Shown: in pieces, positions 34,347 to 43,264 of the stretch | Numbering within the stretch: the stretch's first letter is position 1 | Layout: each line of letters opens with the position of its first letter | From: Sphingomonas sp. PP-CE-3G-477 | Lineage (GTDB): Bacteria > Pseudomonadota > Alphaproteobacteria > Sphingomonadales > Sphingomonadaceae | NCBI RefSeq assembly: GCF_003050745.1 | Contig: NZ_QAOF01000002.1 | Span: 248,001-312,000, forward strand | DNA: 64,000 bases | Direction: 5' to 3' | The notes under the pieces: generated by a model | Told to the model about the DNA's origin: nothing | The model's database searches: none | Seen by the model: only the letters and a program-made list of their open reading frames with translations | Translations under genes and position numbers: made by a program

Positions 34347-34825
34347 CAGATCGACAGCACCACCAGCACCGCCAGCAGGATCGCAATCGCATCCTCGATC
34401 AGCGCGGCCGGTCGGTCGTTACCGAACGCCGTCGCCAGTCGCGCGCGAAGCGCCGCGCCGCCATAGATCCCGACGACCGCCCCGACGATGCCGAGAACGA
34501 TCCCCTGCAAGGGCGTGCCGATGCCGTATCCAATCGCAGCGCCCGACAGGCCGCCCGTGAGCAGGCGCGCGGCGAACTGCGGTGGCACCTTGCGGCTTGG
34601 CGTCGAAGGCAGCTGATCGGTGACGAGTTCGGTGGCCGCCAACAGCGTGAAGATCCACGGCGTGAACCGGTAGCCGAGGAACGCGAGCCACGTCCCCTGC
34701 AACGGCAGCGCCCCCTTGCTCGCAGCCCAGGCTACTGCGGCGGGCGCCAGCATCGCGCGCAACCCCGCGACGATACCGATGACGAAGGCTAGGATCAGTC
34801 CATTGACGAGCGGGGGGACGAGCAT
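34346..34825 (-). CDS. DUF4126-type membrane protein
   Basis: 159 residues with about four hydrophobic helices (LVNGLILAFVIGIVAGLRAM; LAFLGYRFTPWIFTLLAATE; GGLSGAAIGYGIG; AIAILLAVLVVLSI) and a conserved-looking loop ELVTDQLPSTPSRK. It is the first gene of the redox operon and is probably an inner-membrane protein. No function is known. The 170-bp gap upstream, with AT-rich patches, should contain the operon promoter. Confidence 0.75.
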   Translation of the reverse strand: MLVPPLVNGLILAFVIGIVAGLRAMLAPAAVAWAASKGALPLQGTWLAFLGYRFTPWIFTLLAATELVTDQLPSTPSRKVPPQFAARLLTGGLSGAAIGYGIGTPLQGIVLGIVGAVVGIYGGAALRARLATAFGNDRPAALIEDAIAILLAVLVVLSI

Positions 34826-34995
34826 GGCGGTCTCCGATCCGGTGTGTCCAACATCGTCCCACGCACCGCCCCGAGCGTCAATTCGTTACGCACCCGATCT
34901 GGCCTCGATCCCGTCGCACATCATCTTTAGCTAATCATTTGACCAGACCAAGCACCTGATATCGAAAGCGAACACGATGTCGCCTTCGCCCGAAT

Positions 34996-35514
34996 TTATT
35001 TCGCCGCCGTTGCCTCGATCTCGACCAGGAACGCCGGCCCCGCCAACGCTGCGACCTGAACGGTCGATCGCGCAACGGTGTTCGGGTTTTCCGCCGTCCC
35101 GAAATACATCTTGAACGCGTCGTTCATGCCGGCAAAGTCCATCTTGCCACCGAGCTTCGGATCGCCCGCGACGAACACGGTCAGCTTGATGATATCGCTC
35201 ATCGCATAGCCCTGCGCGGCCAGGATCGTCTTGATCTTGGTGAACACGCTGATCGTCTGCGTCTTGGTATCGCCGAAATCTGCGATCGTCAGCTGCGCGG
35301 GCGGCGTCTTGTTTGCGGGATCGATCGGAGCCGCCAGTTGCCCGCTGAGATACAGCATCTTAGCCCCCGCCGGTACCGTCACGCCCTGAAGGATCAGCCC
35401 CGGTGGCGTATTGGTATGACGGACGATGCCGGATTTGGGGGCCTGCGCACCGGCAACCGACGCGCCTGCCAGCGCCGCGAACAGGGCAAGCGATCGAACA
35501 AAGATCTTCGTCAT
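34996..35514 (-). CDS. RidA family protein with signal peptide
   Basis: 172 residues. The first ~23 residues (MTKIFVRSLALFAALAGASVAGAQ) are a Sec signal peptide, so this member is exported; ordinary RidA is cytosolic. The RidA core shows SGQLA..., TKIKTILAAQGYAMSDIIKLTVFV and the C-terminal RSTVQVAALAGPAFLVEIEATA, including the Arg and Glu of the active cleft. RidA proteins hydrolyse reactive enamines and imines. It lies 53 bp after the TonB receptor gene and probably acts in the periplasm on products of the nearby amine oxidase. Confidence 0.88.
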   Translation of the reverse strand: MTKIFVRSLALFAALAGASVAGAQAPKSGIVRHTNTPPGLILQGVTVPAGAKMLYLSGQLAAPIDPANKTPPAQLTIADFGDTKTQTISVFTKIKTILAAQGYAMSDIIKLTVFVAGDPKLGGKMDFAGMNDAFKMYFGTAENPNTVARSTVQVAALAGPAFLVEIEATAAK

Positions 35515-35567
35515 GGATATCCTCTCGGAGAAACCGGGCGCCGGATGTTTCCGGCGCCCGGCAGACA

Positions 35568-38135
35568 TTAGAAACTGACGTTCATGCGCGCATAATAATA
35601 GCCGCCGTTGATGCCGTACGGGCTGAACGTCAGCGGTGCATCGAGCTGGTTGCCGCCGCCCACCAGGGTCGCATTGGTCGTACCCGGCACCAGGCCGAGC
35701 GTCGGCGACTTCTTGTTGAAGACGTTGTTCGCACCGATCGACAGTTCGAGGTCGTCGGTCGCCTTGAAGTTCAGTTCGACGTCGCCGATGAATGCGGTCC
35801 CGATCGTCTGCTTGTAGAAGGTGCCGCCGTCCGGGCTGTAGCGGGCAGAGCTCTTGCCGTAGACCGTACCGCGCAGGGTCATCGAGAATTTCTCGATCGA
35901 ATAGAAGGTCGATCCGATGACCTTCACGCGCGGCGATGCGGTTTCGATATTGGCGCGGGCGCCCTCGTCGAACAACGGCACCGTGATCGTCTGTCCGAGC
36001 ACGTTGACCAGCGGTGGTGCCGCCATCACCTTGGTGATCTTGGTCTGGTTGTAGTTGCCCGACAGTGTCCAGGTCGCCTTGCCATACTCGCCGAAATCAC
36101 TCGCATAGCTGGCGACGAGATCGACGCCACGCGTCCGGGTATCCGCGCCATTCGTGAAGATGTTGATGCCGGTCTGAACCACCGTCGGATCGAGGACGTT
36201 GCCGTTCGCGCGGATCGCCGCGGTCACCGCGGGGAAGTTGACGTTGACCGGCAAGGTCGCGCCGCCGCCGCCGAACAGCGAGCCCGTCCCGAGAATGCGG
36301 TCCTCGATCTTCACCTGATACGCATCGATCGTGATCGTCAGTCGCGGCACCGGCCGAATGACCGTGCCGAGGCTGTAGTTGGTCGACTTTTCGGGCTTCA
36401 GATTGTTGAAGCCGATCAGCTTTGCTGCGGCGGAGTTGGCCGGCAGCTGCACGAAAGCGGAGGTCGGCGAGACGTTCGTCGCGGAGTAGAACGACTCCGC
36501 CAGCGTCGGGGCGCGGAACCCCGTCGAGAAGGTGCCGCGCAACGCGAACGCATCCGAGAAGTCGTAACGGCTGCTACCCTTGTAGATGAACTTGCTGCCG
36601 AAATCGGAGTAATGCTCGTACCGGCCGGCGACGTCGACCTTGAAGCCCTCGACCGGCATCAGCGCGACATCGACATACGCCGCCTGGGCATTGCGCCCGT
36701 TGACGCCGGCATCCGAATTGCGGAAGCCCGGATAGGACTGGCCGCCTTCCTTGTAGGTCGAGGCGGCATCGCCTGCGCCGATCTCGTAGACGTTCTTGCG
36801 ATATTCGCCACCGAAGGCGAGGTTGATCGGGGCCGCCATGCCGGCTTCGATCTCGTGTGTGAAGTCGGCGTTGGCGGTGAACTCGCTCGACTTGAAGAAG
36901 CCGTTGTAGAAGGTGGTCGGCGTAAAGCCGGTATCCGCGTAGAGCGACGCGTTGGCGGAATTGACGGTGTAGATCTCGTTCTTGTCCTGACCGAACGTCG
37001 TCGACAGGTCGTAATGGAACCCGCTCACGTCGCCGCGCAGACCGCCGGTGAACGCCATGTCCTCCTCGCGGATCTTCTCGCGCGGGGAAAAGCCGTTGAC
37101 CGGGCTGTCGCCTTCGGGATCAAAATAGGTCGTCACGCCACCCACGGTGCGCGACACGCGGGTCGGCACGCGGACATTCTCGTAAGCGCTGGCGACACGC
37201 CGCGAAAACGTACCGAAGCTGTAGGCCTCGACTCCGCCGAAATCATACGCCGAATTATATTGCAGATTGATCAGGCGCGATTGCGCGTCGCCGCTGATCT
37301 TGTTGACGTAGGGAAAATCCGACATCCCGGGATAGAGCGTTTGCTGAAGCGGCGTGATCGACGGCGTGGTCGTGCTGCTCAGCAGGTTGCCGTTGATGTC
37401 GGTGACGCGGCGATCGAGTCCACCGACCTGCGTGAAATCGTGATAGCGGTAGAAGCCCGTGACGTTGATGAAGCCCTCTTCGCCGAGCTTGGTCGCGAGA
37501 TGCAACGTGCCCGCATAGGTGCGGCCGCCGGTGTCGTAATTCTCGCCCGCCGTGGCGTAGCCATCGCCGCCTTCCTTGTCGTCCTTGAGGATGATGTTGA
37601 TGACGCCGGCGATCGCATCCGAGCCATATTGCGCAGCGGCACCGTCTTCCAGCACCTCGATGCGCTTGATCGCGGAGGGCGAGATCAGGTCGAGATCGGC
37701 GGTTGCGGCACCCTGGTACGGTCCGCCAAGGACGGCAAGATTCGAGGTCCCGTGTCGTCGTTTGCCGTTGATCAGCACGAGCGTGTGGTTCGGGCTCAGT
37801 CCGCGAAGTCGTGCGGACAGCGTGAGGTTGGCGGTGTCGCCACCGAACGCCTGCGCGGTGAACGACGGCACGAGCTGTGTCAGGACCTGGTTCAAATTGG
37901 GCTGGCCGACATGGCTCATCAGGTCGGCATCGAGCACCTTGATCGGTGCCGCGCTTTCGGCAGCGGTAATCCCGGTAGCGCGCGTACCAGTGACGATGAT
38001 GTCGTCGCCGGGCAGACTGGCTTGCGCGGACGCCTGGCCGGCAGCTTCGATAACTTGTCCTTGCGCGGCAACGGTCGACAGGCTTGCGAGCGCCACGATC
38101 AGTGCGCCGCGCGAAATGCTGTTAACGGTCTTCAT
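35568..38135 (-). CDS. TonB-dependent receptor
   Basis: 855 residues. Signal peptide, then the TonB-box/plug region (DDIIVTGTRATG; RLRGLSPNHTLVLINGKRRH; DGAAAQYGSDAIAGVINIIL) and a long beta-barrel ending in Phe (YYYARMNVSF). It imports a large or scarce solute across the outer membrane with energy from TonB. The ligand is not known; the flanking exported amine oxidase and RidA suggest a nitrogen compound rather than iron. I chose the ATG ending at 38135, after GGGAG. Confidence 0.92.
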   Translation of the reverse strand: MKTVNSISRGALIVALASLSTVAAQGQVIEAAGQASAQASLPGDDIIVTGTRATGITAAESAAPIKVLDADLMSHVGQPNLNQVLTQLVPSFTAQAFGGDTANLTLSARLRGLSPNHTLVLINGKRRHGTSNLAVLGGPYQGAATADLDLISPSAIKRIEVLEDGAAAQYGSDAIAGVINIILKDDKEGGDGYATAGENYDTGGRTYAGTLHLATKLGEEGFINVTGFYRYHDFTQVGGLDRRVTDINGNLLSSTTTPSITPLQQTLYPGMSDFPYVNKISGDAQSRLINLQYNSAYDFGGVEAYSFGTFSRRVASAYENVRVPTRVSRTVGGVTTYFDPEGDSPVNGFSPREKIREEDMAFTGGLRGDVSGFHYDLSTTFGQDKNEIYTVNSANASLYADTGFTPTTFYNGFFKSSEFTANADFTHEIEAGMAAPINLAFGGEYRKNVYEIGAGDAASTYKEGGQSYPGFRNSDAGVNGRNAQAAYVDVALMPVEGFKVDVAGRYEHYSDFGSKFIYKGSSRYDFSDAFALRGTFSTGFRAPTLAESFYSATNVSPTSAFVQLPANSAAAKLIGFNNLKPEKSTNYSLGTVIRPVPRLTITIDAYQVKIEDRILGTGSLFGGGGATLPVNVNFPAVTAAIRANGNVLDPTVVQTGINIFTNGADTRTRGVDLVASYASDFGEYGKATWTLSGNYNQTKITKVMAAPPLVNVLGQTITVPLFDEGARANIETASPRVKVIGSTFYSIEKFSMTLRGTVYGKSSARYSPDGGTFYKQTIGTAFIGDVELNFKATDDLELSIGANNVFNKKSPTLGLVPGTTNATLVGGGNQLDAPLTFSPYGINGGYYYARMNVSF

Positions 38136-38396
38136 AAGGACTCCCCCCTTATTGATGATCGCCTCCAGCCATCCCCTCATTATTCACCGATGATCTAACG
38201 CCATCCTGACATGTATATCCCGTTCGCAAAACAAAGGTTTTGCTGAATAGGTTTTCAGGCTGATGTCTTTATCAACTTGAACATGGTCGATCGTATCGAG
38301 ATATTAAACAACCGATTCGGGTACTTCGCTTTCTTGATCGAAGACTATTCTTGAATATGTAACTTATATGCAACGCCGTCGGACGGAACTCTGCCG
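38136..38396. promoter_or_regulatory. AT-rich promoter region of the TonB receptor, with palindrome
   Basis: This 261-bp gap is AT-rich, in contrast to the coding DNA. At 38310-38320 it contains AACCGATTCGG with the palindrome CCGA-T-TCGG. The same 11-mer stands about 190 bp upstream of the amine oxidase start. It is a candidate operator for a shared regulator. Confidence 0.45.
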
Positions 38397-40049
38397 TTAT
38401 GCAGCTCGCTGCGATCTGTTCGACAGGGTTGCAGCCTGGGCCGAGACCCGCCTCGCCAGCGCCATCACCTGTCCTTGCGCAGACTGGATGCCACCCTCCT
38501 GCCAGCCCGGCGTCTGGCTGAGCGCGGCGGACGCGAAATAGACGCGGCCGTCGGGCTTTTGCAGCAGGCGGAATTCGGGCGTGTCGATATGCCCCTCCTG
38601 CCGGCCGTTCGCGCTACCCGCGTTCCAGTCCGGCCACGGGCCGAGGCTGTACGGAATCTTGTGCCAGTTGACCGCCAACCCGTTGACCAAATCGGCCCCA
38701 TGCCCCGGATGCAGCCGATCGATCACCCCGCGCGAGAATGCGATCTGTTCGGCGATCGGTCGCTTGGCGAACTCCGCCGCGTTCGGTCCCGACGAATAGC
38801 AGCCGAGCAGCATACCACGCTCCGAATGCAACCCAGCCGACGGATACCAGATCAGCGTGGTCGGCCCGCCGACGAACGAGATCCCGCCATAGATCTGCTC
38901 GCGTTCCCAGAAGCGGGGGCTCTCGAAGGCGACCTTGTTCGAATGATCGTACACCACGCCCGCGATCGTCTTCTTCAATGCGGGCGAGAAATCCGTATCG
39001 ATCGTCGCGAGCACCGGGAACGGGATCGTGCAGATGATGTAGTCCGCCTTCACCGTGTCGACGACGTCGCTCGCCTTGTCGCGGTACACCACGTCGACGC
39101 CGTGCGCGGTGTGACGGATGCGAGTCACCTCGGCACCGCGGATCGCCGGCCGCCGCAAATTGCGATCGAACCCTGCATGGATCCGGTCCATCCCGCCGAC
39201 CGGTTCGAACATCGTCGCCTGCATGTAGAGATTGTCTTCGAACAGCGTCATCGGCAGCCGTTCGTTCGCCAGCAACTGGTCGAGCGGCACCGCGCTGCCC
39301 GCCGACGAAAAGGTGACGCCCGCGCCCGGCGCTGCGCCGAAGCCCGATCGCTCGGTTCCCGCGAACGCGTAGTCGGTGCCGAGATCGCCGTAAGCCTTCA
39401 GGAACGGCATCAGTTTCTGTTTGTCCGCCGCCGTGACCGACTGATCGAGCGCACCCTGGTTGATCGCCTTCGCCAGCAGTTCGGCGATGTGGCCGCGCAT
39501 GTCGTTGATCGCGGTGCGCATCCGGATCTTGCTGCCGTTCTCGCCCATCACATAGGCGGAGCGGCTCGAATTGACCTCGACCTCCAGCGGTACGTCGAAC
39601 TTCTTCGCATAGCCGATCAGGCCCTGATGAAAGCTCGGGATGCGCGCCGGCCCCGCGTTGAAATAGATCCCGTCGGAGAATTTGGCGGTCTGGGTCTGCT
39701 CGCCGATCATCTCGATCTTGTCACCGTCGCGCACCGTCCAGGCGCGGCCGCCGACCCGGTCGCGCGCTTCGAGCAAGGTCACCTGGAACCCCGCCTGCTC
39801 GAGTTCGTAGGCCGCGGTCAGCCCGGCGATCCCTGCGCCCAGCACGACGACGTGAACGCCCTTACCCAGCGTCGGTGTGAGCGTCGCGAGCGCTTGGGCG
39901 TGCGACGTTCCGATCAATCCGCCCGTCAGCCCCAAGGCCTGCATCGCACCGAGCGTCGCGCCCAGCCCCCCGATCAGGCCAAGTCGTCCCAGTATCGTCC
40001 TGCGTGTAATCGCCGTCCCGCTGGTATCCGGTGTATCGCGTAAAATCAT
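38397..40049 (-). CDS. Tat-exported flavin monoamine oxidase family protein
   Basis: 550 residues. A twin-arginine signal (TRRTILGRLGLIGGLG, Arg16-Arg17) directs folded export. The FAD site VVVLGAGIAGLTAAYELE (about 67-84), EARDRVGGRAWT and the C-terminal FAD block (VYFASAALSQTPGWQEGGIQSAQ) define the L-amino acid/monoamine oxidase family. It oxidises an amine to an imine plus hydrogen peroxide. The ATG ending at 40049 gives the correct Tat signal. The gene precedes the TonB receptor and the exported RidA on the same strand. Confidence 0.9.
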   Translation of the reverse strand: MILRDTPDTSGTAITRRTILGRLGLIGGLGATLGAMQALGLTGGLIGTSHAQALATLTPTLGKGVHVVVLGAGIAGLTAAYELEQAGFQVTLLEARDRVGGRAWTVRDGDKIEMIGEQTQTAKFSDGIYFNAGPARIPSFHQGLIGYAKKFDVPLEVEVNSSRSAYVMGENGSKIRMRTAINDMRGHIAELLAKAINQGALDQSVTAADKQKLMPFLKAYGDLGTDYAFAGTERSGFGAAPGAGVTFSSAGSAVPLDQLLANERLPMTLFEDNLYMQATMFEPVGGMDRIHAGFDRNLRRPAIRGAEVTRIRHTAHGVDVVYRDKASDVVDTVKADYIICTIPFPVLATIDTDFSPALKKTIAGVVYDHSNKVAFESPRFWEREQIYGGISFVGGPTTLIWYPSAGLHSERGMLLGCYSSGPNAAEFAKRPIAEQIAFSRGVIDRLHPGHGADLVNGLAVNWHKIPYSLGPWPDWNAGSANGRQEGHIDTPEFRLLQKPDGRVYFASAALSQTPGWQEGGIQSAQGQVMALARRVSAQAATLSNRSQRAA

Positions 40050-40405
40050 CAAGGCCCCCGAAAGCGGCACCCCTCCCCAGGGTTTGCCGAAGATCAGAAA
40101 CACCGTCGGGTCTAACCCGTCAGTGGCCTCGCAGGATCATCATCCCCTGATCAGCCACGATGGACGACAGACTATGAGCGGCAAAGAACACATCGTTCTT
40201 TTCCACGCGACATCTCGACACGTTGCATCTTTTGACTAACCGATTCGGATTGAACATTGCTTCAGGGTGTAACGCAAATGAAATCTTTCTCGATCCTCTG
40301 CGCGCAGGTCCGATTGACCGTGCCATCGATCGTTGCCGTATGGCCGACACTTGAATTCAATCGTCCCTCCAGCCAACTCTTGCGTCGACCGTTCCTTCAA
40401 GAGAC
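40050..40405. promoter_or_regulatory. Divergent promoter region between amine oxidase and htpG
   Basis: 356 bp without a gene. AACCGATTCGG at 40238-40248 repeats the sequence upstream of the TonB receptor, in the same orientation relative to its gene. On the htpG side, CTTGAA at 40350-40355 equals the sigma-32 -35 consensus, with only a weak -10 match (CCAGCC...) at a fitting distance. Heat-shock control of htpG is therefore plausible but not shown. Confidence 0.4.
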
Positions 40406-42412
40406 ATGCCAGCGCTTATGACCACAGAAACCCCGCCCGCATCCGACGCTCGTGCTTTCGACCCATCCGCGCCCGTGACGCCGACTTCCGAGACGCTTGC
40501 CGCTGAAACGCCCGCAGCTGAAACGCCGGGTGCCGAGACGCCGGGTGCCGAGACGCACGCCTTCGAAGCGGACGTCTCGCGGTTGCTGCACATGATGGTG
40601 CACTCGGTGTACTCGGATAAGACCGTGTTCCTCCGTGAGCTGATCTCGAACGCCGCCGATGCCTGCGAGAAGCTGCGTTACGAGGCGTTGAGCGCTCCCG
40701 AGCTTCTCGGCGACGAAACTCGTACGCAGATCGCGATCACGCTCGATTCCGATGCACGCACGCTGACGATCGAGGACAACGGCATCGGCATGACCGTCGA
40801 CGACATGGGCGAGGCGCTCGGCACGATTGCGCGCTCCGGCACCAAGGCGTTCATGGACCGCATCGCCGCGGCGAATGGAAGCGAAGGTGCGCAGTTGATC
40901 GGGCAGTTCGGCGTCGGCTTCTATTCCGCGTTCATGGTCGCATCGAAGGTCGACGTCATCTCGCGTCGCGCAGGCGCGGACACCGCCTCGATCTGGTCGT
41001 CGGATGGCCTCGGCACCTACACGATCGCCGACATCGCGACCGCCGACGCACCCGCCCGCGGCACCCGCGTCGTACTTCACCTGCTGGAGGATGCGACTTC
41101 GTACACCGACCGGTTCACGGTCGAGCGCCTCATCAAGGATCAATCGGGACACGTTCCCGTCCCGATCACGCTTCGCGAAAAACCCGATGCCGAGCCCGTC
41201 GACATCGCCGATGGCGCCGCGCTCTGGACCAAGCCCAAGTCCGAGATAAGCATTGAAGACTATGCCGACTTCTACCGCGGCGTATCCGGTCAGTTCGACG
41301 AGCCCGCGCTGACACTCCATTACCGCGCGGAAGGGCTGCACGAGTACTCGGTGCTCGCCTTCGTGCCCGGCGCCAAGCCGTTCGACCTGTTCGATCCCGA
41401 TCGCAACGGCCGCATGAAGCTGTACGTCAAGCGTGTCTTCATCACCGACGATGCCGAGGTCCTGCCGCGCTACCTTCGCTTCATGCGCGGGCTGGTGGAT
41501 TCGTCCGACCTGCCGCTGAACGTCTCGCGCGAGATGATCCAGGAGAGCCCGATGCTCGCCGCGATCCGCAAGGGCGTGACCGGGCGCGTGCTGTCCGAAC
41601 TCGACAAGCTCGCGACGCGAGATGCTGAGGCCTATGCGAAGATCTGGGACAATTTCGGCGCGGTCCTGAAGGAAGGATTGTACGAGGATTTCGAGCGGCG
41701 CGAGGCGCTGCTGAAACTCGCACGGTTCAAGACCACGACGTCGGCCGGCGCATGGCGCTCGGTTGCCGACTATGTCGCGGCGATGAAGGACAACCAGACC
41801 GCGATCTATTACGCGGTCGGCACCGATCTCGATCGCCTCGAAGCCTCGCCGCAACTCGAAGGCTTCCGCGCGCGCGGGATCGAAGTGCTGTTGCTGCCGG
41901 ATTCGGTCGACGGGTTCTGGGTGACGGCGGGCATCGATCACGACGGCAAGCCGTTCAAGTCGGTCACGCAAGGCGCGGCCGATCTCGGGCTGATCCCGCT
42001 GGTCGATGGCGCCGAGCAGCCCAAGTCCGACGCGGCACCCGAGATCGCCGACTTCATCGCGTTCGTGAAGGCGACGCTCGCCGATGCCGTCTCCGACGTG
42101 CGCGCGTCGGAACGCTTGACCGACAGCGCGGTCTGCCTCGTCGCGGCGGACAGCGGCATCGATCGCCAGCTCGAACGCATCCTCGCCATGAGCGGCCAGG
42201 CGCCCCCTGCCGCCAAGCCGGTGCTTGAGATCAATCCGACCAACCCACTGGTCGCTAGGCTGGCGGCGCTTGGTGACGACGATGCGACATTGCGCGAGGA
42301 TGCGGCGCACCTGCTGTTCGACGAAGCCCAGATCGCCGATGGCGAGCGCCCGGTCGACGCCCGCGCCTTCTCCGCGCGCCTCGCCCGCCTGTTCACGCGC
42401 GCGCTGGGGTAA
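40406..42412 (+). CDS. htpG: Molecular chaperone HtpG (Hsp90)
   Basis: 668 residues. ATPase motifs ELISNAADACEKLRY, EDNGIGM, GTIARSG and GQFGVGFYSAFMV are intact, followed by the middle and dimerisation domains. HtpG helps late folding and stress survival in the cytosol. The first ~50 residues are an extension of low complexity with four 15-nt tandem units (40502-40561) coding AETPA, AETPG, AETPG, AETHA before the FEADVSRLL that normally begins the chaperone. An ATG at 40418 is also possible; either way the extension is translated unless a start inside it is used. Confidence 0.95.
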   Translation: MPALMTTETPPASDARAFDPSAPVTPTSETLAAETPAAETPGAETPGAETHAFEADVSRLLHMMVHSVYSDKTVFLRELISNAADACEKLRYEALSAPELLGDETRTQIAITLDSDARTLTIEDNGIGMTVDDMGEALGTIARSGTKAFMDRIAAANGSEGAQLIGQFGVGFYSAFMVASKVDVISRRAGADTASIWSSDGLGTYTIADIATADAPARGTRVVLHLLEDATSYTDRFTVERLIKDQSGHVPVPITLREKPDAEPVDIADGAALWTKPKSEISIEDYADFYRGVSGQFDEPALTLHYRAEGLHEYSVLAFVPGAKPFDLFDPDRNGRMKLYVKRVFITDDAEVLPRYLRFMRGLVDSSDLPLNVSREMIQESPMLAAIRKGVTGRVLSELDKLATRDAEAYAKIWDNFGAVLKEGLYEDFERREALLKLARFKTTTSAGAWRSVADYVAAMKDNQTAIYYAVGTDLDRLEASPQLEGFRARGIEVLLLPDSVDGFWVTAGIDHDGKPFKSVTQGAADLGLIPLVDGAEQPKSDAAPEIADFIAFVKATLADAVSDVRASERLTDSAVCLVAADSGIDRQLERILAMSGQAPPAAKPVLEINPTNPLVARLAALGDDDATLREDAAHLLFDEAQIADGERPVDARAFSARLARLFTRALG

Positions 42413-42633
42413 GCCTGCCATCACCACGGTTCCGCGCGACACACGTCGGTTTGCGGAACCGTGGGCTCGGGGTGATCCTGCGCCGGACGTGATGGAGCAC
42501 GCCATGTACTCGGCGAGGGCGCTACGTGCCGCAAAGCGCGAGGACCTGTCGCTTCCGGGATTACGACGATCGGGTCATCGAGCCTCCGATGCCCAATCGG
42601 GGTAACGATGGGCTCTGAACTCGTCTGAACCTT

Positions 42634-42660
42634 GTTCTCCCGTCAACGCAGGAGCCGAGA
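42634..42660. repeat. Single REP-like half element (family A)
   Basis: GTTCTCCCGTCAACGCAGGA followed by GCCGAG resembles one arm of the 2.9-kb pair, without its partner. It sits between htpG and modC, which converge. The remainder of that 250-bp gap holds nothing I recognise. Confidence 0.45.
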
Positions 42661-42664
42661 ATCT

Positions 42665-43264
42665 CTACATCCGTACGACGCGGGTTCCGATCCGCTCGGC
42701 CTCGGCCGGGTCGTGCGTGACCATCAGGATCGGCAAGCGCAGCACGTCGCGGACATGTTCGATCGCGACCATGATTTCTTCGCGCCGCGCTCGATCCAGC
42801 GATGACAGCGGCTCGTCGAGCAGCAGGAACCGCGGACGGCTCAGCAGTGCGCGTCCGATCGCGACCCGCTGCGCCTCGCCGCCCGACAGCGTCCCCGGCC
42901 AGCGGTCGAGCAGGTGACCGATGCCGAGAAAGCCCAGTATGTCCCCGAACCGCTCGGCCTCGCCGCGAACCCCGTAGAGGAGGTTCGCACGCACCCGCAT
43001 ATGCGGAAACAACCGTGCCTCCTGAAAGACATAGCCTGCGTTCCTGCGCTCGGGTGGCACATTCACGCCGTCCCCGAACAGTATCTCCCCATCGACGGCG
43101 ATGCGCCCGCGATCGGGGCGCATCAGCCCGGCCACCATGTTCAGCACGCTCGATTTGCCGACACCCGACGGACCGAACAAGACCGTCGCGCCTTCCCCGG
43201 CCTGCAGCGTGAGCGACACCCGGGTATCGCCGAGCCGCTTCTCGACGTCGATTTCAAAGGACAT
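42665..43264 (-). CDS. modC: Molybdenum ABC transporter ATP-binding protein (short form)
   Basis: 199 residues. Walker A (GPSGVGKSS, about 31-39), the LSGGEAQRVAIGRAL signature, Walker B (FLLLDEPLSSLD) and the switch His (VTHDPAEAE) are complete. The usual C-terminal TOBE/MOP molybdate-sensing domain of ModC (normal total about 350) is absent. It energises molybdate uptake with ModB. The start overlaps modB by 11 nt. Confidence 0.88.
   Translation of the reverse strand: MSFEIDVEKRLGDTRVSLTLQAGEGATVLFGPSGVGKSSVLNMVAGLMRPDRGRIAVDGEILFGDGVNVPPERRNAGYVFQEARLFPHMRVRANLLYGVRGEAERFGDILGFLGIGHLLDRWPGTLSGGEAQRVAIGRALLSRPRFLLLDEPLSSLDRARREEIMVAIEHVRDVLRLPILMVTHDPAEAERIGTRVVRM

Noticed and set aside
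35403..38198. 931-codon open frame on the plus strand
   Set aside because: It runs antisense through the TonB receptor. The translation is Arg/Asp-rich without any domain, as expected for the complement of a high-GC gene.
40397..42505. 702-codon open frame on the minus strand
   Set aside because: It is entirely antisense to htpG, which has complete Hsp90 motifs; the antisense translation shows no fold or motif.
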